DNA of 64,000 bases, taken from contig JAQGKD010000043.1 of assembly GCA_028290285.1 (NCBI GenBank), forward strand, positions 156,941 through 220,940, written 5' to 3'. The first letter of the stretch is position 1; the number at the start of each line of letters is the position of its first letter. Of the stretch, positions 47,476 through 57,330 are shown piece after piece. This stretch comes from Hyphomicrobiales bacterium. GTDB taxonomy: Bacteria; Pseudomonadota; Alphaproteobacteria; Rhizobiales; Beijerinckiaceae. The notes under the pieces are model-generated. The model was not told the origin of the DNA. It saw nothing but the letters and a program-made list of their open reading frames with translations, and ran no database searches. The position numbers were made by a program, and so were the translations under genes.

Positions 47476-47898
47476 ATGGCGCTCGAACGCACCTTCTCCA
47501 TCCTCAAGCCCGACGCGACCCGCCGCAACCTGACCGGCGCCATCAATGCGAAGATCGAGGCCGCCGGCCTGCGCATCGTCGCCCAGAAGCGCGTTCAGAT
47601 GACGCGCGGACAGGCCGAGATTTTCTACGGCGTCCACAAGGACCGGCCCTTCTACGGCGAACTCGTCGAGCAGATGATCGCCTCGCCCGTCGTCGTGCAG
47701 GTTCTGGAAGGCGAGAACGCCATCCTGAAATATCGCGAAGTCATGGGCGCCACGAACCCCGAGAAGGCCGATGCCGGCACGATTCGCAAGGATTTCGCGC
47801 TGTCGATGGGCGAAAATTCGGTTCACGGTTCGGATGCTCCCGAGACCGCGGCGCAGGAAATCGCGCAGTGGTTCGCCGGCAACGAGATCGTCGGCTGA
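47476..47898 (+). CDS. ndk: Nucleoside diphosphate kinase
   Basis: Exchanges the gamma phosphate between nucleoside tri- and diphosphates. The 140-residue product shows [20 protein letters not shown], the nucleotide-binding [15 protein letters not shown] and the phospho-accepting His117 in [12 protein letters not shown]. Length and motifs are normal for the family. ATG 47476 starts the conserved sequence; the frame upstream is not supported. It stands alone between katG and an intergenic repeat. Confidence 0.98.
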   Translation: MALERTFSILKPDATRRNLTGAINAKIEAAGLRIVAQKRVQMTRGQAEIFYGVHKDRPFYGELVEQMIASPVVVQVLEGENAILKYREVMGATNPEKADAGTIRKDFALSMGENSVHGSDAPETAAQEIAQWFAGNEIVG

Positions 47899-47928
47899 TT
47901 TAAGGATCCCGCTTGCAAGCAACGCCGC

Positions 47929-48053
47929 CCCGCCTCTCCCTTTGGGAGAAGCGGTCGGCGGAGCCGGCTGAAGAGGGGTTACGATCTCTGTTCTGAGAGG
48001 CCGAAACCCCTCATCCGGCCGTTTCACGGCCACCTTCTCCCTTTGGGAGAAGG
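47929..48053. repeat. Dispersed intergenic inverted repeat, copy A
   Basis: About 125 bp with CTCTCCCTTTGGGAGAAG-type palindromes at each end and pairing inner arms (GAGGGGTT near 47973 with AACCCCTC near 48005). Shares the segments GAGGGGTTACGATCT and AACCCCTCATCCGGCCG with copy B at 58859. The whole unit can fold into a long hairpin. It lies just after ndk and may end its transcript. Confidence 0.85.
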
Positions 48054-48134
48054 ATCGTGCGAGCCGCGACAGTTTTCATTGCGGCTGCGTGTCCGCCCAC
48101 GCATCATCGGCGGCGCACCCTTGGAACGCACGCA

Positions 48135-50228
48135 ATGAGCCGAGAAACCAGCATTTCCCGCCATCCCTCCGTCTGCCCGCACGATTGCCCGTCGGCCTGC
48201 GCGCTCGACGTCGAGGTGATCGATGGCAAGACCATCGGGCGCATTCATGGCGCGAAGGACCAGAGCTATACGGCGGGCGTGATTTGCGCAAAGGTGGCGC
48301 GCTATTCCGAGCGGATCCACCATCCCGACCGGCTGCTCTATCCCCTGAAACGCAGCGGCCCGAAGGGCTCGGGCGCGTTCACGCGCATCCCTTGGGACGA
48401 GGCCATCGCCACCATCGCGCAGCGTTTCGGCGAGGCCGAGCAGCGGTACGGCGCGGAGACTGTCTGGCCCTATTATTACGCCGGCACCATGGGTCGCGTG
48501 ATGCGCGACGGCATCAATCGCCTCACCCATGCGAAGAAATACTCCCGTTTCAACGGCACGATCTGCGTCGCCCTTGCGTGGCCGGGTTTCATCGCGGGCA
48601 CGGGGCGGCTCGCCGGGCCCGATCCGCGCGAGATGGCGGTGTCCGATTGTGTCGTCATCTGGGGCACGAATGCGGTCGCCACTCAGGTCAATGTCATGAC
48701 CCATGCAATCGCGGCGCGAAAGAACCGTGGCGCGAAGATCGTCGCCATCGACATCTATCGCAATGCGACCATGGAACAGGCCGATCTCGCGCTCTGCCTG
48801 AGGCCGGGCACCGACGGGGCATTGGCCTGCGCGGTCATGCACGTGCTGTTTCGCGACGGACTCGCCGACCGCGACTATCTGGAACGCTACACCGATGCAC
48901 CCCGCGAACTGGAAGCGCATCTGCAAACGCGCGGGCCGGAATGGGCTGCCGGGATTACCGGACTTGCGGTTGAAGAGATCGAGGCCTTCGCCCATCTCGT
49001 GGGCAAGACGAAGCGCACGTTCTTCCGGCTCGGGTACGGTTTTTCACGCCAGCGCAATGGCGCCGTGAATATGCACGCAGCGTCCTGCATCGCAGCGGTG
49101 ACGGGCGCCTGGCAACATGAGGGCGGCGGAGCATTCCACAACAACGGCGCGATCTACAATTGGCGGCAGCCATTCCATGAAGCGCACGAACTGCGCGATG
49201 CGAATGTGCGAGCGCTCGATCAATGCCACATCGGGCGCATTCTCACGGGCGACGCGCGCGCGCTGAAAGACGGGCCGCCGGTCACGGCCATGCTGATCCA
49301 GAACACCAACCCGGTGAGTGTCGCGCCCGAGCAGGCCCGCGTCCTCGCGGGATTTGCGCGCGAGGATCTGTTCACCGTCGTCCACGAGCAGTTCATGACC
49401 GAAACGGCTGCCATGGCGGACATCGTGCTGCCTGCGACCATGTTCCTCGAGCATGACGACATCTATTCGGGCGGCGGGCACCAATATCTCGAATTCGCGG
49501 GCAAGCTGATCGATGCGCCCGGCGAATGCCGCTCCAATCACGAGGTCATCTCGGCCATCGCCGAAGCCCTAGGCGCGGAGCATCCGGGATTTTCGATGAG
49601 CCCGCGCGAGTTGGCCGACACCATCCTGAAGGAATCCGGCTGGGGCGGGATCGACGAACTCGCGGCACGGAATTGGATCGACGTGCAGCCGGACTTCGAG
49701 ACCGCCCATTATCTCAAGGGCTTTGCCTGGCCCGATGGGAAGTTCCGCTTCAAGCCGCAATGGTCGAAAATGCCCAGCGCCAGGGGCGATGGCGGGCTTG
49801 CTGGGCCCTGGTACGACATGCCAGTGTTCCCCGACCATTGGGCAGTCATCGAAGAGGCGACGCAGGAGCATCCGTTCCGGCTCGCGACGAGCCCCGCGCG
49901 CTCGTTTCTGAACTCGACTTTCAACGAGACCCCGAGCGCCCGGAAGCGTGAGGGCCGCCCGGAAGTGCTCGTCCACCCGGCAGATGCAGCGGAGCGCGGG
50001 ATTTCCGAGGGAGATCGCGTGCGCCTTGGCAATGAGCGGGGCGAAGTCACGCTCCACGCCAAGGTTTTCGAGGGCGTGCAGCGTGGCGTGCTGATCTCCG
50101 AAGGGATATGGCCGAATGCCTCCTTCGAGGAGGGCAGGGGCATCAACATGCTGACGGGGGCGGATAGTCCAGCACCGTTCGGCGGCGCGGCCTTCCACGA
50201 CAACCGCGTCTGGCTGCGGCGGCTCTGA
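48135..50228 (+). CDS. Molybdopterin-dependent oxidoreductase (formate dehydrogenase/DMSO reductase superfamily)
   Basis: A 697-residue cytoplasmic-type molybdoenzyme without a Tat signal. The N-terminal [4Fe-4S] motif is VCPHDCPSACALDV with a fourth cysteine in GVICAKVARY, followed by the FdhA/BisC-like core (WDEAIATIAQRFGEAEQRYG, VIWGTNAVATQVNVMTHAI, IVAIDIYRNATMEQADLALC). A C-terminal molybdopterin-dinucleotide-binding domain (VLVHPADAAERGISEGDRVR, then GINMLTGADSPAPFGG) closes it. No iron-sulfur or membrane subunit gene is adjacent, so it may act alone. Substrate is unknown. ATG 48135 is used; an in-frame start at 48057 lies inside the repeat boundary. Confidence 0.9.
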   Translation: MSRETSISRHPSVCPHDCPSACALDVEVIDGKTIGRIHGAKDQSYTAGVICAKVARYSERIHHPDRLLYPLKRSGPKGSGAFTRIPWDEAIATIAQRFGEAEQRYGAETVWPYYYAGTMGRVMRDGINRLTHAKKYSRFNGTICVALAWPGFIAGTGRLAGPDPREMAVSDCVVIWGTNAVATQVNVMTHAIAARKNRGAKIVAIDIYRNATMEQADLALCLRPGTDGALACAVMHVLFRDGLADRDYLERYTDAPRELEAHLQTRGPEWAAGITGLAVEEIEAFAHLVGKTKRTFFRLGYGFSRQRNGAVNMHAASCIAAVTGAWQHEGGGAFHNNGAIYNWRQPFHEAHELRDANVRALDQCHIGRILTGDARALKDGPPVTAMLIQNTNPVSVAPEQARVLAGFAREDLFTVVHEQFMTETAAMADIVLPATMFLEHDDIYSGGGHQYLEFAGKLIDAPGECRSNHEVISAIAEALGAEHPGFSMSPRELADTILKESGWGGIDELAARNWIDVQPDFETAHYLKGFAWPDGKFRFKPQWSKMPSARGDGGLAGPWYDMPVFPDHWAVIEEATQEHPFRLATSPARSFLNSTFNETPSARKREGRPEVLVHPADAAERGISEGDRVRLGNERGEVTLHAKVFEGVQRGVLISEGIWPNASFEEGRGINMLTGADSPAPFGGAAFHDNRVWLRRL

Positions 50229-50350
50229 GGCTTTTTGCGTGCTATTACGGGCGTATCGCAACGCAAGGCTTGCCTCCAAGCTTTGCGCGGGCATCATGTG
50301 CTCGACGGATTCGGTTTCCTCCCGGAAACCCCAGATGCGGAGAACGACGC

Positions 50351-50710
50351 GTGCAACCACTTCTCAAGGGCTTAATACTGGGCACTCTTTTCGTGACGCT
50401 CGCGAGCGGCGCATTCGCCGGCGCGCGGCCGCCGTCCGAGGCTGGCCCGGGGGCGCGCAGCATCGACACGCGCAGCATGACGGACGACCAGTTGCGCCGC
50501 CGGATGCTAGATGCCTGCGTCACCCACATGACCCAGAAGCCCGAGCCGCTTAAGTCGGCCGCAGTCACGCGGTGCGGCTGCTACTCGGGTTCGGTGATGA
50601 AGGCCATGTCGTCGGGCGAAATCGATGAATTGCGCGCCACTGGCGGCTTCTCGCCGAGCGCACGCCCGAAGGCGCAGAACGCGCTCCAGACCTGCAAGGT
50701 CGCGGGCTAA
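50351..50710 (+). CDS. Small exported protein with cysteine pairs, unknown function
   Basis: From GTG 50351 (preceded by CGGAGAACGACGC) the product is 119 residues with a signal peptide (QPLLKGLILGTLFVTLASGA, cleavage near FAGA). The mature ~90 residues carry four cysteines (DACVTHM, RCGCYSG, QTCKVAG) and short helix-prone parts (MTDDQLRRRMLDAC). The cysteine arrangement suggests disulfides in the periplasm. No family is recognised with certainty; its size and cysteines recall small periplasmic helical proteins. It converges with purN, six bases apart. Confidence 0.68.
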   Translation: MQPLLKGLILGTLFVTLASGAFAGARPPSEAGPGARSIDTRSMTDDQLRRRMLDACVTHMTQKPEPLKSAAVTRCGCYSGSVMKAMSSGEIDELRATGGFSPSARPKAQNALQTCKVAG

Positions 50711-50715
50711 AACGT

Positions 50716-51390
50716 TCAGACCGGCGGGGGGACGACCAGAACGCGGCCGTCCTCCGCGCTGCCGGTGAAGACGCGATTTCCCTCGATGCGGATGGCTCCG
50801 CTGCCGAGCAGACGCAGCGCCATCGGATAGATCACATGCTCCTGCGCCAGCACGCGCGCGGCGAGCGTGTCGGGCGTGTCCATGTCGGTCACGGGCACGG
50901 CGGCCTGTGCGATGACGGGGCCGGCGTCCATCTCCGGCACAACGAAATGCACCGTGCAGCCGTGGATCTTCACGCCATCTGCGAGCGCGCGCTCGTGCGT
51001 GTGGAGGCCGCGATAGGACGGCAGGAGCGCCGGGTGAATGTTGATCATCCGCCCCGCCCACTGCCCGACGAACCACGGCGTCAGCAAGCGCATGAAGCCG
51101 GCAAGGCAGATCGCCTCGATGCGGTGGATCTCCAGCATGGCCTGCATGGAGCGCTCGAAGTCCTCGCGCCCGGCATGAATCTTGTGATCGACGGCGGCGG
51201 TCGCGATGCCGGCGGCTTTTGCGGCGGGGAGGCCGGGCGCGTCCGATTTGTTCGACAGCACCAGCGCGATTTCGGCCGGGAAGTCCGGCGCGCGGCTGGC
51301 AGCGATCAGCGAATGCATGTTCGAGCCGCGCCCGGATATCAGGATCGCGGTGCGCATACGATGGACCGGGCGTGCGGTCAGCGCGCTCAC
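50716..51390 (-). CDS. purN: Phosphoribosylglycinamide formyltransferase
   Basis: Third-step purine enzyme that transfers a formyl group from 10-formyl-tetrahydrofolate to GAR. Motifs: [15 protein letters not shown] (phosphate-binding), [17 protein letters not shown], the catalytic [18 protein letters not shown] with Asn and His, and [20 protein letters not shown] with the catalytic Asp. Start GTG 51390 overlaps the purM TGA as GTGA, a coupled arrangement; ATG 51357, eleven codons in, gives 213 residues and is an alternative but has no visible ribosome site. Second gene of a purM-purN operon. Confidence 0.95.
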   Translation of the reverse strand: MSALTARPVHRMRTAILISGRGSNMHSLIAASRAPDFPAEIALVLSNKSDAPGLPAAKAAGIATAAVDHKIHAGREDFERSMQAMLEIHRIEAICLAGFMRLLTPWFVGQWAGRMINIHPALLPSYRGLHTHERALADGVKIHGCTVHFVVPEMDAGPVIAQAAVPVTDMDTPDTLAARVLAQEHVIYPMALRLLGSGAIRIEGNRVFTGSAEDGRVLVVPPPV

Positions 51391-52475
51391 AGGCCGAGGC
51401 GTCCGGTGTAGCGGACCTGCGGCTCGCCCTTTTCCGTGCGCATGACTTCGCCCAGACGCACAGGCGCTTCGCCTGCCGTCCGCAGCGCGGCCTCGACCTC
51501 GACCACCTTGTCGGCGGCGACGACGGCGATCATGCCGATGCCGCAGTTGAAGGTGCGTAGCATCTCCTCCGGCGCGACATTGCCTTCGCGGGCAAGCCAC
51601 TGGAACACCGGCAGGACCGGCACGGTCGCGAGGTCGAGGGTCACGCCGATGCCGTCGGGCAGGACGCGGGGGATGTTGTCCGGAAAGCCGCCGCCGGTGA
51701 TATGGGCGAGCGCCTTAAGGCCGCTCGTCGTGCGCAACACTTCGAGCAGGGGCTTCACATAGATTCTAGTCGGGGTGAGCAGCGCTTCGCTCAGCGGGCG
51801 TGCGGGATCGAACGGCGCGGCGTCGGTCCAGGCAAGACCAGTGCGCTCGACGATGCGTCGCACGAGCGAGAAGCCGTTGGAGTGGACGCCCGAGGAGGGC
51901 AGGCCAAGTACGATGTCGCCCGGCGTCAGGTCGCCCGCAGGCAGGAGGCGGCCACGTTCGGCGGCGCCGACCGCGAAGCCGGCCAGATCGTAGTCCTTGC
52001 CCGCGTAGAGGCCCGGCATTTCCGCCGTCTCGCCGCCGATCAGGGCGCAGCCGGCCTGAAGGCAGCCCGTGGCGATGCCCTTGACGATGGCTGCTCCTGC
52101 TGCGGGATCGAGCTTGCCGGTCGCGTAATAGTCGAGGAAAAACAGCGGCTCCGCGCCCTGGACGATGAGATCGTTGACGCACATGGCGACGAGATCGATC
52201 CCGACCGTGTCGTGGATGCCGCTCTCGATGGCGATCTTGACCTTCGTGCCGACGCCGTCGTTCGCGGCCACAAGGATGGGATCCTTGAAGCCGGCGGCCT
52301 TCAGATCGAACAGGCCGCCGAAGCCGCCGATCTCCGCATCGGCGCCCGGACGGCGCGTCGAGCGGACAAGGGGCTTGATCTGGTCGACCATGGCATTGCC
52401 GGCGTCGATATCGACACCCGCCTGCGCGTAGGTGAGACCTGTCTCGGGGGAACCTGCTGTGGGCTTCTGCGTCAT
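51387..52475 (-). CDS. purM: Phosphoribosylformylglycinamidine cyclo-ligase (AIR synthetase)
   Basis: ATP-dependent cyclisation of FGAM to AIR in purine synthesis. The 362-residue product has [19 protein letters not shown] at the start, the PurM motifs [33 protein letters not shown] and [15 protein letters not shown], then [17 protein letters not shown] and [20 protein letters not shown] 52475 is the conserved start; upstream in-frame codons to 52544 are ignored. Its stop overlaps the purN start. It is divergent from the CDP-alcohol phosphotransferase gene at 52584. Confidence 0.97.
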   Translation of the reverse strand: MTQKPTAGSPETGLTYAQAGVDIDAGNAMVDQIKPLVRSTRRPGADAEIGGFGGLFDLKAAGFKDPILVAANDGVGTKVKIAIESGIHDTVGIDLVAMCVNDLIVQGAEPLFFLDYYATGKLDPAAGAAIVKGIATGCLQAGCALIGGETAEMPGLYAGKDYDLAGFAVGAAERGRLLPAGDLTPGDIVLGLPSSGVHSNGFSLVRRIVERTGLAWTDAAPFDPARPLSEALLTPTRIYVKPLLEVLRTTSGLKALAHITGGGFPDNIPRVLPDGIGVTLDLATVPVLPVFQWLAREGNVAPEEMLRTFNCGIGMIAVVAADKVVEVEAALRTAGEAPVRLGEVMRTEKGEPQVRYTGRLGL

Positions 52476-52583
52476 GAAAATCCTCGTCGGCGGGGCGTAA
52501 CCCGATGCGCGGCCTGATGCAAGGGCGGAGCAGGCCATTGCCACGCTGGATTGCCGCGCGGCTCATGCTATCCTTGGGTCATC

Positions 52584-53135
52584 ATGACCACCTCACGCCT
52601 CTTCGCCAGCCTGCCCAACCTGATCACGCTCGGCAGGCTCGTGCTCGTGCCGCTGACGATCGTGATGATCGCCGACCAAGCCTGGATGAGCGCGCTGATC
52701 GCGTTTCTCCTGGCGGGCGTCTCGGACGGTATCGACGGATTTCTCGCCCGGACTTACCATCTGCAGAGCGAACTCGGAGCCTATCTCGATGCCCTGGCCG
52801 ACAAGGCGCTGTTGATCTCGATCTACGTTGCGCTCGCCGTGGTGGGCGTCGTGCCCGCCTCGATCGCCATCATCGTCGTGTCGCGCGACATCATGATCAT
52901 GGGAGCGGTCGTCGTGTCCTGGGTCATGCACAGGCCTGTGGAAATCAAGCCGCTGCTCATCTCCAAGCTCAACACGACAGCGCAGATCGCCTTTGCGGGA
53001 CTGGTGCTCGCAGCCAAGGCTTTTGGCTGGAGCCTTGGCATGTGGTTCGGCTTTGCCGTCGTGATCGTCGCGGCATTGACGGTCGTCTCCGGGGCAGCCT
53101 ATCTGGCGCAATGGTACAGGCACATGAGCGCCTGA
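52584..53135 (+). CDS. CDP-alcohol phosphatidyltransferase family protein
   Basis: Integral inner-membrane enzyme of phospholipid synthesis that joins a CDP-diacylglycerol to an alcohol acceptor. The 183-residue product shows the complete CAPT motif D-x2-DG-x2-AR-x8-G-x3-D-x3-D at about residues 48-74 (DGIDGFLARTYHLQ, then GAYLDALAD). About five to six hydrophobic helices are visible. The most likely product is phosphatidylglycerol phosphate synthase or a cardiolipin-type synthase, but the acceptor cannot be fixed. It is 19 bp upstream of the AI-2E permease gene, a conserved order. Confidence 0.88.
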   Translation: MTTSRLFASLPNLITLGRLVLVPLTIVMIADQAWMSALIAFLLAGVSDGIDGFLARTYHLQSELGAYLDALADKALLISIYVALAVVGVVPASIAIIVVSRDIMIMGAVVVSWVMHRPVEIKPLLISKLNTTAQIAFAGLVLAAKAFGWSLGMWFGFAVVIVAALTVVSGAAYLAQWYRHMSA

Positions 53136-53154
53136 GCGAACGGACCCTTCACAG

Positions 53155-54297
53155 ATGCGCATCGAAGCCAAACTCGGATTCTGGATCGGCGGGCTGGGTG
53201 CGCTGGTTCTTCTGCTCTGGCTGCTCAGCGGCATCCTGCTGCCCTTCGCCGCGGCATTGGCGTTGGGCTACCTACTAGATCCCGTCGCAGACCGCCTGCA
53301 GCGCATGGGCCTGAGCAGGTTTGGTGCGACGCTGATGATTCTCGTGGTCTTCGTGCTCGTCTTCGTGTTGAGCCTCGTCATCCTCTTGCCGATCCTAGGC
53401 CATCAGGTCGGCGAATTCCTGGACAGCCTGCCCAATTACGTTTCGCGTTTGCGCACGCTCTTGTCCGAGGAGGGAGGCAGCCTGCTGTCGCGCGTCACCG
53501 GGCCACTGGCCGAAAAGTTCGGGCTCGGCCACGATCTCACGGCCAGCGACCTCCAGGGCTCTGTCACCGATCTCGTGACCGAGGGCACGAAATGGATCGG
53601 TGGGTTCCTGCGTTCGCTCTGGTCGGGCGGGCAGGCGCTGATCGGCCTTTTTTCGCTGCTCGTCATCACACCCGTCGTTGCCTTCTATATCCTGCTCGAC
53701 TGGGACAAGATGGTGCGCACGGTGGACAGCTGGGTGCCGCTCGATCACCGCGAAACCGTGCGCGAACTCGCCCGCGAAATCGACCGGGCGCTTTCCGGCT
53801 TTCTGCGCGGGCAATCGCTGGTCTGCCTCTTCCTCGGGCTCTGGTACGGCTTGGGGCTGACGATGATCGGGCTCAATTTCGGCCTGCTCATTGGCATTTC
53901 GGCCGGTATCCTCAGCTTCATCCCCTATGTGGGCTCCCTGACCGCTCTTGTGCTTTCGGCCGGCGTCGCCATCGTGCAGGGCTGGCCGGACCTCTGGCTG
54001 CTTGGCAAGGTTCTCGCGGTGATCGGGACAGGGCAGTTTCTGGAAGGCAATATTCTCACGCCCAAGCTAGTGGGCGCCTCGGTCGGGCTGCATCCGGTCT
54101 GGTTGATGCTGGCTCTGCTCGGCTTCGGGTCGCTGTTCGGCTTCACGGGGCTGATCCTGGCGGTGCCTATCGCCGCGGCTGTCGGTGTCGTGATGCGCTT
54201 CGGTTTGCGCAATTATCTGTCGAGCCCCCTCTATCTCGGCCACTCGGCACAGCGGGTATTGTCGCCGCCGGTCGGGATCGAACGGGATTCGGGATGA
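53155..54297 (+). CDS. AI-2E family permease
   Basis: A 380-residue polytopic protein of the AI-2E/PerM family: two N-terminal helices (GALVLLLWLLSGILLPFAAA), a domain in the middle with long charged stretches (about residues 90-160), then four to six further helices with FIPYVGSLTALVLSAG and QFLEGNILTPKLVGASVGLH, which are the family signatures. Members export quorum signals or act as ion antiporters; the substrate here is unknown. The gene overlaps hdaA by four bases (ATGA), so the two are translated together. Confidence 0.9.
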   Translation: MRIEAKLGFWIGGLGALVLLLWLLSGILLPFAAALALGYLLDPVADRLQRMGLSRFGATLMILVVFVLVFVLSLVILLPILGHQVGEFLDSLPNYVSRLRTLLSEEGGSLLSRVTGPLAEKFGLGHDLTASDLQGSVTDLVTEGTKWIGGFLRSLWSGGQALIGLFSLLVITPVVAFYILLDWDKMVRTVDSWVPLDHRETVRELAREIDRALSGFLRGQSLVCLFLGLWYGLGLTMIGLNFGLLIGISAGILSFIPYVGSLTALVLSAGVAIVQGWPDLWLLGKVLAVIGTGQFLEGNILTPKLVGASVGLHPVWLMLALLGFGSLFGFTGLILAVPIAAAVGVVMRFGLRNYLSSPLYLGHSAQRVLSPPVGIERDSG

Positions 54298-54977
54298 AAA
54301 AGGACACGCGTCAGCTCACCCTGGACCTGCCGGTCGAACCGCGTTTCGGACGCGAGGATTTCCTCGTTTCGCCGTCCAACGGGCAGGCGTGGGAGACCTT
54401 CGAGAACTGGCCCGCCTGGCCCGACCGCGTCCTGCTGCTGCTCGGCCCGACGGGTGCGGGTAAAAGTCATCTGGCGGCTATCTGGGCCGCGCGAACGCAG
54501 GCTCGCGTCCTCAGTGCGTCGGCCCTGCCGTTGGCAGACCTGCCGAATATCGTGCGCGCCCCTGCGATCTTGCTCGAAGACGCAGACAGCGCCCCGCAGG
54601 TCGAGACGGAGATGTTTCACCTGCTCAATCTTGTGCGCGTGTCCAACACGTTCCTCGTGCTGACTGCGCGGCAATGGCCCGACACATGGGGACTGGCGAC
54701 GCGCGATCTTCTTTCCCGGCTGCGGCTCGCGCCCGCCGTCGAGATCGGCGAGCCCGATGACGCCCTCGTCCGTGCCGTCCTCGTCAAGCTCTTCGTGGAC
54801 CGCCAGCTCGTCGTGGACACATCGGTGGTGGAATATCTGGCCTTGCGCATCGAACGTTCTCTCGATGCCGCGCGGATCGTGGTCGAGGCCCTCGACAGGG
54901 AGGCTCTGTCCCAGAGCCGTCCGATCACCCGGCCGATGGCCGCAGATGTCCTGAGGCAACTGGAAAGCGCAGCTTAA
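54294..54977 (+). CDS. hdaA: HdaA, regulatory inactivator of DnaA
   Basis: AAA+ protein related to DnaA that with the beta clamp promotes hydrolysis of DnaA-bound ATP, preventing re-initiation. The 227-residue product starts with a clamp-binding motif QLTLDL near residues 7-12, then an AAA core with LLLLGPTGAGKSHLAAIW (Walker A), ILLEDAD (Walker B) and RDLLSRLRLAPAVEIGEPDD (arginine finger region). The C-terminal lid is short. ATG 54294 overlaps the preceding stop. Its order with the AI-2E permease and ppk is conserved in the group. Confidence 0.93.
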   Translation: MKKDTRQLTLDLPVEPRFGREDFLVSPSNGQAWETFENWPAWPDRVLLLLGPTGAGKSHLAAIWAARTQARVLSASALPLADLPNIVRAPAILLEDADSAPQVETEMFHLLNLVRVSNTFLVLTARQWPDTWGLATRDLLSRLRLAPAVEIGEPDDALVRAVLVKLFVDRQLVVDTSVVEYLALRIERSLDAARIVVEALDREALSQSRPITRPMAADVLRQLESAA

Positions 54978-55094
54978 GACGACGGGCAGCGGGTCGAAGG
55001 CTGAACCTTCAGCCTCGTCATCCATTAAGCTTTGTCATGATATTGTCGCATGCAAACTGCAGCGTGAGTGCGCATTCGCGTCCAGGAGAAGAAA

Positions 55095-57311
55095 GTGGCC
55101 CGTCAGGCAATCGAAACGGCAATTCTGGTCAAGGTGGCGGAGGCCGCGGCATCCGAATCGCCTCTTCTTCAGCCAGAGATGGCGCTTTCCTCCACGGACC
55201 GGTTCATCAATCGCGAGCTGTCATGGCTCGAATTCAATCGTCGCGTTCTTCTCGAAGCCTCGAACAAGAACCATCCGCTGCTGGAGCAGCTGCGCTTCCT
55301 GTCGATTTCGGCGAGCAATCTCGACGAGTTCTTCATGGTCCGCGTCGCGGGCCTGCGTGGGCAGGTGCGCTCGGGCGTGACCGCCCCCTCCGAGGATGGT
55401 CTGGGCCCGGCCGAGCAACTGGCGCGCATCCGCGACCGCGTCAAGGTGCTGAGCGCAGAGCAGCAGGCCCGCTGGCACGGGTTGCGCGCCGATCTGCGCA
55501 AGGTCGCGATTGAGATCGTGGATCGGTCGGACCTGACCGAGGCCGAACTGGCTTGGCTCGACGATCATTTTCTTCTGCACATCTTTCCGATCCTGACGCC
55601 GCTGGCCATCGATCCGGCGCATCCGTTTCCGTTCATCCCGAACCTCGGGTTCAGCGTCGCCTTCGAATTGCTCCGCGCCAACGACGGGCGTCGCCTGAAC
55701 GCGCTGGTGCGCCTGCCGACGAAGGTCGAGCGTTTCGTGCGGCTGCCGGAAGTGTTCCACCCAGGCTGCGCGCGATTCGTTGCGCTGGAAACGCTGATCG
55801 TCATGCAGACGAAGCGGCTGTTTCCCGGCTATGCCGTCAAGGGGCAGGGACTTTTTCGCGTCATCCGCGACAGCGATCTTGAGGTCGAGGAGGAGGCGGA
55901 AGATCTCGTGCGGCTGTTCGAGAGCGCCCTGAAGCGGCGGCGGCGCGGGCGTGTCATTCGCCTGGAATGCGACTCGCATACGCCAGAGTCGTTGCAGCAG
56001 TTCGTCGCCAACGAGATGGATGCCGGTTCGGACGAAATCTTCGTTCACGACGGCATGCTTGCGCTAAACGAGTTGTCCGAGATCGTCGGCATCGATCGGC
56101 CCGACCTGAAGTTCAAACCTTATAATCCGCGCTTTCCCGAACGCGTCCGCGACAATGGCGGCGATTGTTTCGCGGCCATCAAGGCGAAGGATCTCGTCGT
56201 TCACCACCCCTACGAATCCTTCGACGTGGTGGTGCAATTCCTTAATCAGGCGGCGCGCGATCCCAACGTCGTGGCCATCAAGCAGACGCTATATCGCACC
56301 TCCTCGGACAGCCCCATCGTGCGCGCCCTCATCGAGGCGGCGGAGGCTGGCAAGTCGGTAACCGCGCTCGTCGAGCTGAAAGCGCGTTTCGACGAGGAGG
56401 CCAACATTCGCTGGGCGCGCGATCTCGAACGCGCAGGCGCGCAGGTCGTGTTCGGCTTCATCGAACTCAAGACCCACGCGAAACTGTCGATGGTAGTGCG
56501 CCGCGAGGGCGGGTCCCTGACGAGCTATTGCCATGTCGGCACGGGCAATTACCACCCCTTCACGGCACGCATCTACACGGACGTGTCCTTCTTCACGGCG
56601 GATCCGGTCATCGGACGCGACGTGTCGCGCATCTTCAATTTCATCACCGGCTATGCCGAGCCCGTGGGCCTCGAGCGCATGTCGGTCTCGCCGCTGACGC
56701 TTAAGAAGCGGCTTCTGGCGCATGTCGAAGAGGAAATCGGCTTTGCGAAAGCAGGGAAGCCAGCGGCGATCTGGGCCAAATGCAATGCGCTGGTCGATCC
56801 TGAAATCATCGACGCCTTTTATGCCGCCAGCCAGGCGGGCGTGAGCATCGACCTCGTGATCCGCGGTATTTGCTGCCTGCGGCCCGGTGTCCCGGGCTTG
56901 TCGGAAAACATTCGGGTCAAGTCGATCGTCGGCCGCTTTCTGGAGCATGCGCGCATCTACGCGTTCGGCGGCGGGTTCGGCCTGCCGCACTCCAAGGCGC
57001 ATGTCTATATTTCTTCGGCGGATCTCATGCAGCGCAACCTCGACCGCCGGGTCGAGGTGATGCTTCCGATCCTGAATCCGACTGTGCACGACCAGGTTCT
57101 GGACCAGATCATGGTTGCCAATCTCATCGATAATCAGCAGAGCTACCGGGTCTTGCCCGACGGTTCGAGCGAGCGCATAGTCCCGGCCAAGGGCGAGGAA
57201 CATTTCAACGCCCATTCGTACTTCATGACCAACCCGAGCCTCTCAGGCCGGGGCAAGTCCCTGAAGGATTCCAGCCCCAAGACGCTCTTCAAGCGTCTGG
57301 AGAACCGCTGA
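55095..57311 (+). CDS. ppk: Polyphosphate kinase 1
   Basis: Makes inorganic polyphosphate from ATP. Domains: N ([19 protein letters not shown]), H ([18 protein letters not shown]), C1 with the phospho-accepting histidine in [16 protein letters not shown], and C2 with [18 protein letters not shown] and [12 protein letters not shown]. At about 738 residues it is full-length. The start is taken as GTG 55095 because CCAGGAGAAGAAA precedes it; GTG 55068 is in frame upstream. Followed 19 bases later by ppx, so synthesis and breakdown are co-encoded. Confidence 0.96.
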   Translation: MARQAIETAILVKVAEAAASESPLLQPEMALSSTDRFINRELSWLEFNRRVLLEASNKNHPLLEQLRFLSISASNLDEFFMVRVAGLRGQVRSGVTAPSEDGLGPAEQLARIRDRVKVLSAEQQARWHGLRADLRKVAIEIVDRSDLTEAELAWLDDHFLLHIFPILTPLAIDPAHPFPFIPNLGFSVAFELLRANDGRRLNALVRLPTKVERFVRLPEVFHPGCARFVALETLIVMQTKRLFPGYAVKGQGLFRVIRDSDLEVEEEAEDLVRLFESALKRRRRGRVIRLECDSHTPESLQQFVANEMDAGSDEIFVHDGMLALNELSEIVGIDRPDLKFKPYNPRFPERVRDNGGDCFAAIKAKDLVVHHPYESFDVVVQFLNQAARDPNVVAIKQTLYRTSSDSPIVRALIEAAEAGKSVTALVELKARFDEEANIRWARDLERAGAQVVFGFIELKTHAKLSMVVRREGGSLTSYCHVGTGNYHPFTARIYTDVSFFTADPVIGRDVSRIFNFITGYAEPVGLERMSVSPLTLKKRLLAHVEEEIGFAKAGKPAAIWAKCNALVDPEIIDAFYAASQAGVSIDLVIRGICCLRPGVPGLSENIRVKSIVGRFLEHARIYAFGGGFGLPHSKAHVYISSADLMQRNLDRRVEVMLPILNPTVHDQVLDQIMVANLIDNQQSYRVLPDGSSERIVPAKGEEHFNAHSYFMTNPSLSGRGKSLKDSSPKTLFKRLENR

Positions 57312-57330
57312 TTTTCATGATGTCCACGAA

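Noticed and set aside
48057..48134. Upstream extension of the molybdopterin oxidoreductase
   Set aside because: The extra 26 codons begin at the edge of the dispersed repeat and have no similarity to the family N-terminus, which starts right before the cysteine motif.
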